A stretch of DNA of 23,210 nucleotides. Origin: DASXMX01 sp036794395 (GTDB lineage: Bacteria; Planctomycetota; Phycisphaerae; Tepidisphaerales; Tepidisphaeraceae). Positions within the stretch are counted from its first letter, which is position 1; each line of letters starts with the position of its first letter. The notes under the pieces were generated by a model, which saw only the letters and a list, made by a program, of their open reading frames with translations, searched no databases and was not told the origin of the DNA. Positions 1 through 7,688 of the stretch are shown piece by piece. Position numbers and translations under genes: made by a program. The stretch is from the NCBI GenBank assembly GCA_036794395.1, contig DAIRGS010000092.1:1-23210 (forward strand). Direction: 5' to 3'.

Positions 1-158
1 GTACTCCAAACGTGAAGCGGGCACGCCACAACTTCCAGCGCCAGCACATCTCCCAAATGTTCGTCTTCTTCTGTTAATTCTTGTTCTACGGCTCGTGTGC
101 GATGCCAAGTGAAGTTGGCGTTACAAAATCGATCAGCAAGGGTCAAGAACCCGCGCAA
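1..158 (-). CDS. possible partial ORF running off the left edge (unrecognised)
   Basis: On the minus strand a frame stays open from a stop at 165-167 to the left edge. It has possible TTG starts at 158 and 146 and no ATG. The roughly 50 residues contain a plausible acidic, hydrophilic stretch (EQELTEEDEHLGD) followed by hydrophobic residues (VLALEVV). I recognise no family and see no clear Shine-Dalgarno sequence. It would lie downstream of the helicase gene on the same strand. It could equally be chance open frame or a gene remnant, so confidence is low. Confidence 0.22.
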   Translation of the reverse strand, partial: MRGFLTLADRFCNANFTWHRTRAVEQELTEEDEHLGDVLALEVVACPLHVWS

Positions 159-233
159 ACGTATTTACCCCAAGCTGTGCGCGCGATTCAAATCAGATCC
201 GTATTATTCCGTGCAACGAATCACGTGCTTGCC

Positions 234-2675
234 CTAAACCGTGTCTGCCAGCTCCTCAAGTATTTCATCTGTCGATTGAGGATCGACCGCCCGGCACGCG
301 CTTGTGAGCACTTGAGCAATACCGGTCAGCGTAGTGCGCCAGGCCTCGGGTGTTAGATCACGCGGCGTGAGTTGTGCGAATTCGCTGCACAGGAGGATCA
401 TTCGGAGCACGTGTTTGAAGAGGATACCTTCTTGCTTGACCAGGTCGCGGGAGCGGACGAATTTGTCGAGGTCTCCGCCGTGCTCGAGGAGATCGCCGAC
501 GGCCCACACGGGGGTGACGAACAGGCCGCCCGCGTGGTCGATCGTATTCTCGAATAACATTCGCATTTTTTGGGCGAGCGGCACCGGGTATTTGCGGAGC
601 TCGGGCGGTACGTCGCTTTGATCCGATTGGGGATAGAGATCATCGTGGGTGGCCAGGCCGGCGGTGAGGATGGCGGGATCGACAACCTCGGTGCTGAGCT
701 GGCCAGGGGGGAGCTGATCGGGCCACGGGACGCGAACGGATTTGGCAACGGAGCCGGGCATTTCAAGCAGGCTCTCGAGGATTTGGATCATTTCGTGCTG
801 GTCGGCTTTGCCGAGATAGTCCATCAGGAATAGGCCGTAGAGGGGGTGAACGGCACGGAACACCTTAAGCTGTTTGAGTTTTTCGGTCGGGGTTGCGGTG
901 GTGGGTTCGTAAGCGTCGGGTTGTGGCAGCGCCGACTTGCCCGCGCCGGCTCCGGTCTTCCCCGGTGTTCCCGCGAGGGATGTCGTAATTTCATTTCCCA
1001 GCTTCAGACGGCTCATTAATTCACTAACGGTGGGCGGGCGCACGCGCTCTGGCGCAGCCGGCTGGTCTTCCTCGTCTTCGGAATCATCCTTCTTTACGGC
1101 TTCAGAAGTTTCGGCGGATGAGGCGGTTGAAGCTCCTGGCTGCACGGCTTGTTGCCAGGCCGGGGGTGGCGGTGGGTCGAGTACGACAATGCCCATTTGA
1201 TTCAATGTGACAAGCATTTTCGTGAGGCGCTTTAATTCGCTTTCGATGGTGGGTTGATCCATCAGACGTTGGCGGATCACGTGCCTGATGGGTTCGACTG
1301 CCGGGTTGGCATCGAGCAGATAGGCAAGCCATCGCCAACTCAGCCGTCCCCGGCTGGCGAGCCGGGCGGCGGGAGCAATCTGGAGCTTGGCGAATTGCTC
1401 TTCGTTCCAATACGTGAAGCCGGCCCGGCGGGTGGGCTTCTTCTTGGCCAGCGCCTTCCTGGCCTTCATCAGCCCCGGGTCCTTGGTGTCCTCGGGAATC
1501 GAGTCGTATTTCTCTTTCCAACGGGCGAGTTTGACATCGTCCTCGTGAGCCAGAGCGAAGACGTGGCCTTCGGTGTCGTATTGGGGCCGGCCGGCCCGTC
1601 CGAACATCTGCTGGGCCGCGCCGGCGTCGATGATCTTTTTCTTATCGCGCGGACCCTTGGCCAGAGTCGTCAGGACAACGGAGCGGGCCGGGAGGTTTAT
1701 TCCGGCTGCAAGCGTTTCGGTGCAGACACAGACCGGGAGCAGTTTTTCCTGGAAAAGCGTCTCGACGACACGCCGGTAGCGGGGAAGCAGGCCCGCGTGG
1801 TGAATACCGATGCCGCGGGCAAGGAACGGGCGCAATCGATTCCCCGAGCCGACGGAGAAATCGAAGGCCTCGAGGCGATCGAGCATGGCTTTGCGCTGAC
1901 CTTCGGCGAAGAGGTCTTTGCCTTTGAGGACATCGCCGGTGCTCCAGCACAGTTCGCGATCGAAGCAGAAAACAAGGGCCGGTGTTCGGCGCAAATCGTC
2001 GGTGCCCTGGGCAATGCGTTCCATGAAGTCGGGCAGGAGTTCATCGCCGATCCAGTGAAAGTGGAGCGGTACCCGGCGTTCGGTGCCTTCGACGAGCGTT
2101 ACGCGCCGATCGATGCTGCGCGCCATCCAGTTGACGAATTCGGAGGCTGCCCCGACTGTCGCGGAGAGGAGCATCACGCGGATGTGTTTGGGAAGCAGCG
2201 TCAGCGCCAGTTCCCAGACGATCCCGCGTTGGGGCTCGTTGAAGTTGTGAAACTCATCCATCACCACCGCGCCGACTTCGGCAAAATCGAAGCCTTCGGG
2301 ATGGAGCAGGCGGTTCAGCAGAACCTCGGCCACGACGACCTTGATGGGCGCATCGGGATTGACGGTGCGGTGCCCGGTCACCAGGCCGACGTTTTCCGGC
2401 GTGTAACCCCAACGCGCAACGGTGGCCTGTAATTCCAGAAGCTTTTGATCGGTGAGCGCGATGAGCGGAGTAGAGTAATAGACCCGCTTCCCTGTTCGCA
2501 GGCCTTCAAAGACCGCCGCTTCGGCGACCAGCGTTTTGCCGGTGCCGGTCGGGGCGGACAGGAGCATGCCGTCCTCGCAAGCGGCCCAAGCGTACAGGGC
2601 CTCTTCCTGAATGGGGTAAGGCGGGTATGGAAGGTTCTCGAGATACTCGAGGATCAGCTCATCGCGGGAGGCCAT
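234..2675 (-). CDS. Ski2/Mtr4-like superfamily 2 DEAD/DEAH-box helicase
   Basis: This is an ATP-dependent nucleic-acid helicase of 813 residues, presumably cytoplasmic. Visible motifs are Walker A APTGTGKT (about residues 41-48), the motif II box DEFH (about 137-141), a conserved TETLAAGINLPARSVV stretch and motif VI QMFGRAGRP (about 355-363). This order and spacing, with the INLPA and GRAGRP signatures, is typical of Ski2/Mtr4-type helicases. Residues about 495-600 form a low-complexity Pro/Ala/Glu/Asp linker (PPPPP, SEDEEDQ), followed by a helical C-terminal domain. The ATG at 2675 is preferred over an in-frame GTG at 2714, because the extra 13 residues are not helicase-like; neither has a convincing Shine-Dalgarno sequence. 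RNA as the substrate is inferred from the family only. In bacteria the physiological role of such helicases is generally unclear. The upstream gap holds a composite repeat, so it is probably transcribed alone. Confidence 0.9.
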   Translation of the reverse strand: MASRDELILEYLENLPYPPYPIQEEALYAWAACEDGMLLSAPTGTGKTLVAEAAVFEGLRTGKRVYYSTPLIALTDQKLLELQATVARWGYTPENVGLVTGHRTVNPDAPIKVVVAEVLLNRLLHPEGFDFAEVGAVVMDEFHNFNEPQRGIVWELALTLLPKHIRVMLLSATVGAASEFVNWMARSIDRRVTLVEGTERRVPLHFHWIGDELLPDFMERIAQGTDDLRRTPALVFCFDRELCWSTGDVLKGKDLFAEGQRKAMLDRLEAFDFSVGSGNRLRPFLARGIGIHHAGLLPRYRRVVETLFQEKLLPVCVCTETLAAGINLPARSVVLTTLAKGPRDKKKIIDAGAAQQMFGRAGRPQYDTEGHVFALAHEDDVKLARWKEKYDSIPEDTKDPGLMKARKALAKKKPTRRAGFTYWNEEQFAKLQIAPAARLASRGRLSWRWLAYLLDANPAVEPIRHVIRQRLMDQPTIESELKRLTKMLVTLNQMGIVVLDPPPPPAWQQAVQPGASTASSAETSEAVKKDDSEDEEDQPAAPERVRPPTVSELMSRLKLGNEITTSLAGTPGKTGAGAGKSALPQPDAYEPTTATPTEKLKQLKVFRAVHPLYGLFLMDYLGKADQHEMIQILESLLEMPGSVAKSVRVPWPDQLPPGQLSTEVVDPAILTAGLATHDDLYPQSDQSDVPPELRKYPVPLAQKMRMLFENTIDHAGGLFVTPVWAVGDLLEHGGDLDKFVRSRDLVKQEGILFKHVLRMILLCSEFAQLTPRDLTPEAWRTTLTGIAQVLTSACRAVDPQSTDEILEELADTV

Positions 2676-2738
2676 TGATGGGAGTCTAAGGCAGCGCGCG
2701 ATATTGTCTAACACCGGGCGGCGATTCCGCGCCTTGTC

Positions 2739-2936
2739 GTGGCATGGCTTTCCAAGCCATGATCGTGGGGGCTGACGATCAGCGCCGGGTGAGATGTGGG
2801 AAAACCAACTTTCGACAGGTGGACAACCGCCTCATCCTTTGCCAGGAAATGCCTGGTTCGGCACATTGGTTTTCCCAAATCTCACCCGTGGCCGGACCCG
2901 AAGCGTCCTCGGCCACGGCTTAGAAAGCCGTGCCAC
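2739..2936. repeat. composite palindromic intergenic repeat (about 200 bp, MITE/REP-like)
   Basis: Two arms form a long imperfect inverted repeat around a spacer of about 57 bp. The outer parts are hairpins of one type, at 2743-2761 (CATGGCTT/AAGCCATG, 3-nt loop) and 2914-2932 (CACGGCTT/AAGCCGTG). The inner parts, 2787-2808 and 2866-2887, are inverted 22-mers with one mismatch (core GGGAAAACCAA). The centre has its own hairpin, CCAGG-aaatg-CCTGG (2842-2856). There is no ORF and no obvious target-site duplication. A related hairpin lies at 22364-22385. It sits between the helicase start and the end of the zinc-ribbon gene and could act as a terminator for the latter. Confidence 0.75.
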
Positions 2937-2970
2937 TTAAATGCAATACCGCGGAATCGCGCTCGGTCAT

Positions 2971-4281
2971 TTATCGCCGCGGCTTATTCTCGTGGATCAT
3001 GACCGTAATGTATTTCTGGCCGCTATCTGTCGATCCGGTTTCACGGTCTTCCCAATTATCGCGAACGGACAGGCATCCATTTCTCTTGTTGGGATCCTGC
3101 GGCAATTCGACAATGAGACGCGTGCAGCGCTCATCGCCGTTATCCTTTTCCACGCCTGAAGTCCACACTTTCTTAGCTCCACGGATAACGAAACGATCTG
3201 CCAATTCCCGCATTTTCGATTGTGACCAACCCAACCCGACATGACTGGGCGTATTGGGGTGGAGCCACTCGTGGGCTTCAGTAGCGCTCTTGTCGGCGAT
3301 GGCGTCATCGCAGAATTTGTCTATCTCGGCGGGAGACATCTTTTCATCATCAGGAACGAATCCGGCTTCAGAGGGCCCGGAAAGAAGCGAATGTGCCCCG
3401 CCGGGGCCCATGGTCTTGCCGGCAACCGAGAAGCCGATCCCACTCATCAGCGCCCCCAGCACGAACATGCCAAGGAGAAACTGCACGGCCCACATGATGC
3501 CGGTCACAAGGCGGATCTCGCCCCCGTCCATATCGAACAGGTAGTACAGCAGCAGATAGTACATGATCAATGTCACGCCCCAGGCCGGCAGACTGATACC
3601 GGTGTACCAGAGAATCAGATCCCCAACCGCCGCCGGCAGGATCCCCACAGCCGCGATCTTCAGCAAGGCCGGCCCTACCGCACCCAGACCCAGGCCGATG
3701 ACTTTCACGCCCACCATGAGCGTGCCAAACACCAGAGCCAGATTAAGCGCGCAACTGACAAAGACGAAAAGGCTGGCTTCGAGGGGGCTGTGGGCCCCGC
3801 GCAGCCGCGCGTCAAACAGGTAGGCAACAAGCCCCACGATGATCATGGCGATCGGAACATAGAGATCGGTGATGACGGCGGCTTTGGTTGCGTCATCGGC
3901 AGGCGGCTTGGAAACCGCGCGGGCATAGCCGAGCAGAGGCGAAGTTGGCCCCGCACCGCCGGTCGCTGTCGCAACCGCCATCCGGGCGATCGGCGGCTTT
4001 TGCTTGGCCGAGGGAGGCGGCTCGGGCGCCATGGCATATTCGGATTCGGCCTCTCCAAAGAGCTGAGAAAAGTCGTCGCCTCCTCCGGAACTCACTGCGG
4101 CTGCCGCCGGCGCATTCGGAGCAGGCGCCGTTGCCATGGCCGTTTGCCGGATCGGCGCCAAGGACGCCGCGGTCGCGGGTGCCTTGATCGACTGACCGCA
4201 TTTACATTTTAACGTTTTACCGGCGTATTCAGGCTTAAAGACGAACCGCCGGCCGCACGCGTCACATTTTAGTTCAGCCAC
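2971..4281 (-). CDS. zinc-ribbon multi-pass membrane protein of unknown function
   Basis: This is a predicted 436-residue inner-membrane protein. The N-terminus carries a zinc-ribbon-like CxxC...CxC arrangement (C6, C9, C26, C28) in CDACGRRF and CKCGQ. An Ala/Pro-rich linker follows (about 35-135), then about five hydrophobic segments (roughly 139-156, 169-192, 200-222, 231-249, 260-283). The C-terminal soluble part (about 310-436) has a conserved-looking WLHPNTPSHVGLGWS stretch. The start chosen is GTG at 4281, which has GAAGGGG about 6 nt upstream and begins with the zinc ribbon; a TTG at 4338 would add a non-conserved leader and coincides with a likely -35 box. The short Cys-rich N-terminus followed by a low-complexity linker and membrane segments is a layout I associate with planctomycetes. 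I do not recognise a function. Confidence 0.8.
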   Translation of the reverse strand: MAELKCDACGRRFVFKPEYAGKTLKCKCGQSIKAPATAASLAPIRQTAMATAPAPNAPAAAAVSSGGGDDFSQLFGEAESEYAMAPEPPPSAKQKPPIARMAVATATGGAGPTSPLLGYARAVSKPPADDATKAAVITDLYVPIAMIIVGLVAYLFDARLRGAHSPLEASLFVFVSCALNLALVFGTLMVGVKVIGLGLGAVGPALLKIAAVGILPAAVGDLILWYTGISLPAWGVTLIMYYLLLYYLFDMDGGEIRLVTGIMWAVQFLLGMFVLGALMSGIGFSVAGKTMGPGGAHSLLSGPSEAGFVPDDEKMSPAEIDKFCDDAIADKSATEAHEWLHPNTPSHVGLGWSQSKMRELADRFVIRGAKKVWTSGVEKDNGDERCTRLIVELPQDPNKRNGCLSVRDNWEDRETGSTDSGQKYITVMIHENKPRR

Positions 4282-4310
4282 TGAAGACCCCTTCGATTTG
4301 AGTGTCTGAT

Positions 4311-4338
4311 AACTTAAAAAACTTTCGACGAATGTCAA
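4311..4338 (-). promoter_or_regulatory. candidate promoter for the zinc-ribbon membrane protein gene
   Basis: A perfect TTGACA (-35) lies at 4338-4333 on the minus strand. A poor -10, TAAGTT, sits at 4316-4311 after 16 nt. This is about 30 nt upstream of the GTG start at 4281. The -35 match is strong and the -10 match is weak, so the assignment is tentative. Confidence 0.35.
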
Positions 4339-4418
4339 CCGGTATTTGAAGCCGGCGCGTGGGGCGGCATGACAATCGCATGTTCCTGGCCTCGCGGCTC
4401 ATTTGGGGAGTGCGAGAC

Positions 4419-4579
4419 CACTGCTTTCACTCTTGAACGAAATAAAATCGTGGAAAAACCGTCGTTTCGCCGCGACTCGAAGAGGAGCGATTTTTCGCAC
4501 GTGACAGAAAAAACGCTCCTCTTCGANNNNNNNNNNCGAAACGGAGGTCTTGTAGGTTTTCAAGACCGTGAAAGCAGTG
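4419..4579. repeat. nested inverted repeats flanking the assembly gap
   Basis: The outer arms are a perfect 12-bp inverted pair, CACTGCTTTCAC at 4419-4430 and its complement at 4568-4579. TCTTGAA (4431-4437) pairs with TTCAAGA (4559-4565), and CGTTTCG (4463-4469) with CGAAACG (4537-4543). Inside, TCGAAGAGGAGCG (4477-4489) pairs with its complement at 4514-4526, which abuts the N run. The whole could fold as a large imperfect hairpin. It lies downstream of the EAL remnant and upstream of the zinc-ribbon gene. It may be a terminator or a repeat that broke the assembly. Confidence 0.7.
4527..4536. other. assembly gap (10 N)
   Basis: Ten unresolved bases. The true length is unknown, because a run of exactly ten is often a scaffolding placeholder. 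The flanks are inverted repeats of each other, so adjacency of the two sides should be treated with care. Confidence 0.98.
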
Positions 4580-4655
4580 ACGTGAGGCGCCTTCCGGGCC
4601 CAGCCGCACCGGCAAAACAGGAATGTCAGCTGCGCCAAATAGCGACGCGCCCGGC

Positions 4656-5198
4656 TTATGCCGCACGGGCCGGAATCAGGCTTACAATCGCCGCGGCGTC
4701 CATTGGTTTAGAGAAGTAGTATCCCTGGACTTCGTCGCAGCCCATCGCGCGCAGAGCAGCCCGTTGCTCGACCGTCTCAACGCCCTCCCCAATCACGCGA
4801 AGTCCAAGGACCTGGGTAACGCGAATCATCGCCTCGACGATCGCGTTGCTCTGCTCATTGGATCCGAGCTGGCTAACAAACGAACGGTCGATCTTCAGAC
4901 CATCGAGCGGAAGCCGTTGCAGGTAGCTGAGCGATGAATATCCGGTGCCAAAGTCGTCCAGATAGAGTCGAACGCCAAGTGTTTTGAGTCGTTCCATTTG
5001 CGACACCATGGCCTCTGTATATTCCAGGACGATGCTTTCGGTAATTTCCAGGATCAATGATTTAGGATCGAGATTCGTTTCGGCAAGTATATCTTCGATG
5101 CGATGAACGAAGCAGTTCGCCCAGATTAGCTTCGGCCCGTAGCGACTCCCTTCAACCCACTTGATTCTGACATCTTCAATCTCCGGATTGTGCGACAA
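4656..5198 (-). pseudogene. truncated EAL-domain (c-di-GMP phosphodiesterase-type) remnant
   Basis: The 180-residue frame encodes only the C-terminal part of an EAL domain: LEITES (about 49-54), DDFGTGYSS (81-89), LKIDRSF (101-107), GEGVET (137-142) and GCDEVQGYYFSKP (153-165). The N-terminal half that would carry the EAL motif and the first metal ligands is absent, so phosphodiesterase activity is not expected. EAL similarity begins near residue 30; the preceding residues match nothing I recognise. The only in-frame start is a weak TTG at 5198. A different frame has an ATG at 5173 with a good GGAG 7 nt upstream, but that frame stops after 15 codons at 5126-5128. This looks like a gene that suffered an internal deletion or recombination. 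It diverges from the SEC-C gene, whose start is only 53 bp away. A small functional EAL-like protein is possible but less likely. Confidence 0.75.
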
Positions 5199-5251
5199 AG
5201 CGTTTTTGCTTAAAAGGCTACAAAAAGGTCGAAATTTGAACGGAGATCCCC

Positions 5252-6616
5252 ATGCCCGAACTCGCCGAAGATCAAATTAAAGAGGTCATTGGATCCCTCG
5301 CCGAATACTCCGAATCATCCGTCCGGGCCGCCATCGAAGCGGCTAAGGATCCGGATGTGGCCAACCAGTTTGCAGCGTATCTCGATCAAAGTCTCGAGGA
5401 TATGAGCCACGGTGATTTCACGGAAGTCGGATTGTGTATCGCCATCAGTGAAGCCCGGGCCATCACGGCGATTCCCGCCTTGCTTCGACTGGCGATCGCG
5501 AGCGAATGGGAGACCGGGCTCTATGGTGATGCCGCAATCTATGCGCTGCAACGGATGGGGATGCCCGCGTTTGAAGCCGCCATGCGCTTCATCGAGCAGC
5601 CACTGGAAGATGTCACGGAGCGCATCCCGGCGTACAGCGTCCTGGATGCGGCGATGGATGCCGATGATGCAACGATCGCCGCGGTCGCCAATTTTTGCCT
5701 GGCTCAAATGCCAAATGAGGCACAAACTCGACGCGACGAGGATACAAATCTGGCCATGTTCTGCTGCGAGGCCCTGGTGGCGCTTCACGATGCCCGCGTC
5801 CGTCCTTGGCTTGAAGAGTTTGCCGGCGATCCCGAGTTCGCCGATCTACTTGAAACACTTGACGCCGGTGGTACTCCAGATGTCGAGCTCGGCTGGCGCG
5901 AGCCCTGGCCCGATCAATGCGCCGACTGGGCCCAGGACATCACCGCGTTTCTCGATAGCCTGCCCGATGAAGATGGAATTCAGGACGAAGAAATTGTCGA
6001 CCCGGAAATCATCGCTCGAGTTCAACAGTTCCGCGAAATCATCAACGAATTCAAATCCTCGGTGGTCTCCGAACAGTTGCGTCAATCTCCGATTAAAGCA
6101 GATGATTTGATCCAGATCTATGAACTGGGTTTAGAGCACATCGGCAAAACATTCGATTTCACGAATGAAACCCAGCTTCATGAGCTTCTTTACGACGCGC
6201 TAATCGGACACTTTACCGCCAATTCTGAATACTTTGCGCGCCTCCCCCTGCTCATTGAGGCCTTCATTGAATACCTTCATTTGTCCAATCGTCTGGATGA
6301 CCCCGAGCCACTGGCTCGGATGCTTGAAAAGGCCAGCATTGATCTGCCGCGTCTGAATGACAAGCCTGAAAAATGGGGGATGGAAAAGACCCTCATGATG
6401 CGGGGATGGGCCGCCGGATTCGACATGTCAACCGAAGAAGGGGTTGGGCAATTCGTCGAGCACATCAGTAAGCAGATCGCCGGCGAACGCCTTCGATCGG
6501 AAAATTCCGAACCGGCCGACCCTAAACCGCTTCGCCGCGAAGCGCCGAAAGTGGGCCGCAACGATCCGTGTCCTTGCGGGAGTGGAAAAAAGTACAAGAA
6601 GTGCTGTGGCAATTAA
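5252..6616 (+). CDS. SEC-C motif protein with helical repeat-like N-terminal region
   Basis: This is a 454-residue, acidic, probably cytoplasmic protein. The last 21 residues (about 434-454) are a textbook SEC-C zinc-binding motif, GRNDPCPCGSGKKYKKCC, like the C-terminal tail of SecA. The first 200 residues are alpha-helical with HEAT-like spacing (IPALLRLAIASEWETG, GDAAIYALQRMG). This may be a scaffold, but no enzyme signature is visible. The ATG at 5252 has GGAG 6 nt upstream (CGGAGATCCCC). It is one of only two plus-strand genes here, it diverges from the EAL remnant and it converges on the LLM oxidoreductase with overlapping stops. SEC-C tails are known to bind zinc and, in SecA, SecB/ribosomes; the role of this protein is unknown. 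Confidence 0.85.
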   Translation: MPELAEDQIKEVIGSLAEYSESSVRAAIEAAKDPDVANQFAAYLDQSLEDMSHGDFTEVGLCIAISEARAITAIPALLRLAIASEWETGLYGDAAIYALQRMGMPAFEAAMRFIEQPLEDVTERIPAYSVLDAAMDADDATIAAVANFCLAQMPNEAQTRRDEDTNLAMFCCEALVALHDARVRPWLEEFAGDPEFADLLETLDAGGTPDVELGWREPWPDQCADWAQDITAFLDSLPDEDGIQDEEIVDPEIIARVQQFREIINEFKSSVVSEQLRQSPIKADDLIQIYELGLEHIGKTFDFTNETQLHELLYDALIGHFTANSEYFARLPLLIEAFIEYLHLSNRLDDPEPLARMLEKASIDLPRLNDKPEKWGMEKTLMMRGWAAGFDMSTEEGVGQFVEHISKQIAGERLRSENSEPADPKPLRREAPKVGRNDPCPCGSGKKYKKCCGN

Positions 6617-7596
6617 CCTGTGTGATGCCGGAGTTGCGGACCCACCCGCTCCGCTAACCGCTGCAAACTACCGCGCACCAGCGCGTGCGATAATCCGTCC
6701 CATCGCACCTCGAGATTCGCGACGTCGAACGGGGCTTCTTTATGCAGCGCCAATAGCTCGCGCGCAACGGTTTCCGCCCCGCCCACGATAAAGTTCAATG
6801 GATGCCCGCACATCTCCCGCGGGGACTGCGGCTCCGGCGTTTCTTTCGGAATCTTCCCCTCGGTCCTGAATCGCCTCCACAACATTCGCACCGCCGTGCC
6901 CGCTTCTGCCCATGCCTTCTCGTCATCCTCCCCCACATACACCGGCCGATTGGCCGCGACCAATCCGCGCCCGCCCGCCTGCGCATAAGCGTCCCGGTAT
7001 TCCCGATATTGAGCCGGCGTGCGCAAATGCGAAAACAACATCCCAAACCCCAGCCGGCCCGCGATCCGCGCCGACCCTGCACTGTTTACCGCCAGCCACG
7101 ACCTCCCCGGCAGATCGCTCGCCGCCGCCGGCAGCATTCGCCCCGCCTCGTTCCCCTCGCCTCGCCAATGCCCAAGAATCACACCCAGCGCCGTCTCAAA
7201 TCGCGCATGCCGCTCGGCATCGGCCGTCTCCTTCAATCCAAATAATTCGAATTCCTCCGGCGTGCTTCCGCTGCCGAACCCCGCCACCATCCTTGCGCCA
7301 CTGAGGACGTCCGCCACCGCCACCTGCTCGGCCACATCTAACGGGTGATGCAGGTTCAGGCAGATGATCGCCGTTCCCAGCCGGATTCGATTGGTTTTGC
7401 CCGCCAGATGCAGCGCCAGCAACAATGGCGTTGGCAGATGGCCGTAGTGGGCGTGTGCGTGATGCTCGGAGAACCAGAAGTAATCAACCCCTAGCAAATC
7501 GGCCAGGGACACCAGGTCTGAGACCTCGGCATACACAGTGGCCGAGTCACGTTCCCATGGTCCTTCGAGATGATCGGTAATCCCAATGGATATCAT
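6613..7596 (-). CDS. LLM class flavin-dependent oxidoreductase (luciferase-like)
   Basis: This is a 327-residue bacterial luciferase-like monooxygenase, expected to use reduced FMN or coenzyme F420. Family signatures are the N-terminal strand ISIGITDHLEG, DYFWFSEHH (about 39-47), RLGTAIICLNLHHPLDVAEQVAVAD (about 72-96) and GFGSGSTPEEFELFG (about 107-121). A C-terminal helical part (ARELLALHKEAPFD) completes the barrel. The length is normal for the family. The substrate cannot be told from sequence. The ATG at 7596 has only a weak G-rich upstream stretch. It lies 92 bp downstream of the cysteine desulfurase-like gene on the same strand and may be cotranscribed. Its TAA overlaps the TAA of the convergent SEC-C gene in the shared bases 6613-6616. 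Confidence 0.9.
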   Translation of the reverse strand: MISIGITDHLEGPWERDSATVYAEVSDLVSLADLLGVDYFWFSEHHAHAHYGHLPTPLLLALHLAGKTNRIRLGTAIICLNLHHPLDVAEQVAVADVLSGARMVAGFGSGSTPEEFELFGLKETADAERHARFETALGVILGHWRGEGNEAGRMLPAAASDLPGRSWLAVNSAGSARIAGRLGFGMLFSHLRTPAQYREYRDAYAQAGGRGLVAANRPVYVGEDDEKAWAEAGTAVRMLWRRFRTEGKIPKETPEPQSPREMCGHPLNFIVGGAETVARELLALHKEAPFDVANLEVRWDGLSHALVRGSLQRLAERVGPQLRHHTG

Positions 7597-7688
7597 CGCC
7601 CCCGTTCATATCCGCCGGCAGGCAGATTGTCTCTCGATCGCCCGACATTAAAAACCTGGCGTTACCTGCGTCGAGATCACGCGGGCTT

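Noticed and set aside
1254..2432. 392-codon open frame on the plus strand
   Set aside because: It is antisense to the helicase motif region, and its translation has no family signature. Long antisense frames are expected in GC-rich coding DNA.
3241..4212. 323-codon open frame on the plus strand
   Set aside because: It lies antisense to the zinc-ribbon membrane gene, and its translation is His/Arg-rich and low-complexity.
5181..5215. Promoter for the SEC-C gene (TTGTGC-17-TAAAAG)
   Set aside because: Only three of six -35 positions and four of six -10 positions match, which is not above chance for this length.
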